Assembly (NCBI GenBank): GCA_964622275.1
Contig: CAZUMX010000049.1
Coordinates: 1 to 6,103 of the forward strand
Reading direction: 5' to 3'
Origin: CAYPEZ01 sp964622275
GTDB lineage: Bacteria; Patescibacteriota; Minisyncoccia; Phycocordibacterales; UBA6899
Length of the DNA: 6,103 nucleotides
Position 1 is the first letter of the stretch, and every line of letters starts with the position of its first letter. A model generated the notes under the pieces. The model saw nothing but the letters and a program-made list of their open reading frames with translations. It made no database searches and was not told where the DNA came from. Both the position numbers and the translations under genes were made by a program. Below are positions 5,842-6,103 of this stretch, piece by piece.

Positions 5842-5846
5842 CCTCC
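5842..5846 (-). promoter_or_regulatory. Consensus Shine-Dalgarno site of gene B
   Basis: GGAGG lies seven bases before the ATG at 5832-5834 on the minus strand, and so supports that start codon. Confidence 0.85.
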
Positions 5847-5865
5847 GCTAAAAGGACAGAAGCCT

Positions 5866-5894
5866 GTTATAGGTTACAACAGAAAATCTTTCAA
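5866..5894 (-). promoter_or_regulatory. Sigma70-type promoter for gene B
   Basis: On the minus strand TTGAAA (5889-5894) and TATAAC (5866-5871) each match consensus at 5 of 6 positions and are separated by exactly 17 bases. Transcription would start near 5859, about 25 bases before the ATG and upstream of the GGAGG site. It is the best promoter match in the window and lies in the non-coding gap after the receiver gene. Confidence 0.7.
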
Positions 5895-5897
5895 GAT
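5886..5897. repeat. Short palindrome over the -35 box of gene B
   Basis: ATCTT and AAGAT are perfect inverted half-sites separated by two bases, and they cover the -35 element of the gene B promoter. The position would suit an operator. At 5 bp per arm, chance is a serious alternative. Confidence 0.25.
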
Positions 5898-5951
5898 GTC
5901 ACTGATTCTTACAATTGGGAAAATATGAGATCGTGAAAGAACGCAAACAAT

Positions 5952-6103
5952 CTATACTAAGAAATTTTTTACGTTCTCGACAATCTCATCAAGAGTGACA
6001 GAAGCCTTCACGAGAAACTTGTTTGCTCCAAGTTTTGTTGCTTTTGCAATATCCTCTTTTTGGCCAAAGTTTGAGAGCATGATGACAATAGTATCTTTCA
6101 TTT
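5952..6103 (-). CDS. Response-regulator receiver domain protein, C-terminal part (runs off the right edge)
   Basis: This stretch, too short to stand as a full gene, encodes the last 50 residues of a CheY-like receiver: KDTIVIMLSNFGQKEDIAKA, then TKLGANKFLVKASVTLDEIV, then ENVKNFLV and a TAG stop. The parts in order are beta4 with the conserved Ser/Thr position (MLS), helix alpha4 (GQKEDIAKATKLGA), beta5 ending in the invariant Lys (FLVKA) and helix alpha5. The phosphoacceptor Asp would lie upstream, beyond the window. The protein ends right after alpha5, so no output domain follows the receiver. This suggests a stand-alone regulator, unless a domain precedes the receiver. No clear terminator follows, and gene B has its own promoter 58 bases further on. 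Confidence 0.85.
   Translation of the reverse strand, partial: MKDTIVIMLSNFGQKEDIAKATKLGANKFLVKASVTLDEIVENVKNFLV

Noticed and set aside
5938..5977. Inverted repeat AGAACG...CGTTCT at the end of the receiver gene as a terminator
   Set aside because: The 6-bp arms are separated by 28 bases, the first arm lies inside the coding region, and no T-run follows, so a stable terminator is unlikely.

Overview
All seven genes that can be supported lie on the minus strand, so the window reads right to left. There is no tRNA, rRNA, CRISPR array, transposase or insertion sequence. Moderate GC, tight gene packing, a shortened UvrA, a stand-alone receiver protein with the LSN...LVKA pattern, and two small unrecognised proteins together recall Candidate Phyla Radiation (Patescibacteria) genomes. 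That placement is a low-confidence inference from style. No marker gene is present to prove it.

Right part (about 6103 to 5465): the C-terminal third of a CheY-like receiver domain enters from the right edge and ends at 5952. After 117 non-coding bases, which hold a good sigma70-type promoter and a consensus Shine-Dalgarno site, comes a small basic protein of unknown function (gene B, 5502-5834). Its C-terminus appears to change reading frame at a run of eight A residues. A perfect GC-rich hairpin follows.

Middle (5460 to 3550): an NADP-type hexameric glutamate dehydrogenase (gdhA) has no ribosome binding site but has a TATAAT box nine bases before an ATG, so it may be translated from a leaderless mRNA. 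Downstream lies gene A (3602-3964), a clear paralogue of gene B. The two unknown paralogues therefore bracket gdhA. Gene A has a GTG start fixed by a perfect AAGGAG and ends at an intrinsic terminator.

Left part (3549 to 1): an apparent three-gene operon of uvrA, a membrane-anchored staphylococcal-nuclease-like protein and a HAD-superfamily hydrolase. The gaps are 3 bases and then a 4-base ATGA overlap. Its promoter, an extended -10 element, sits directly on the T-rich tail of the gene A terminator. UvrA keeps both ATPase cassettes and its UvrB-binding region, but lacks nearly all of the insertion domain that normally interrupts its second zinc module.

The points most worth a second look are the insertion-domain-less UvrA, the paralogue pair around gdhA, the A8 frame break in gene B, and the contrast between strong Shine-Dalgarno sites on the two unknown genes and their near absence on the recognisable enzymes.
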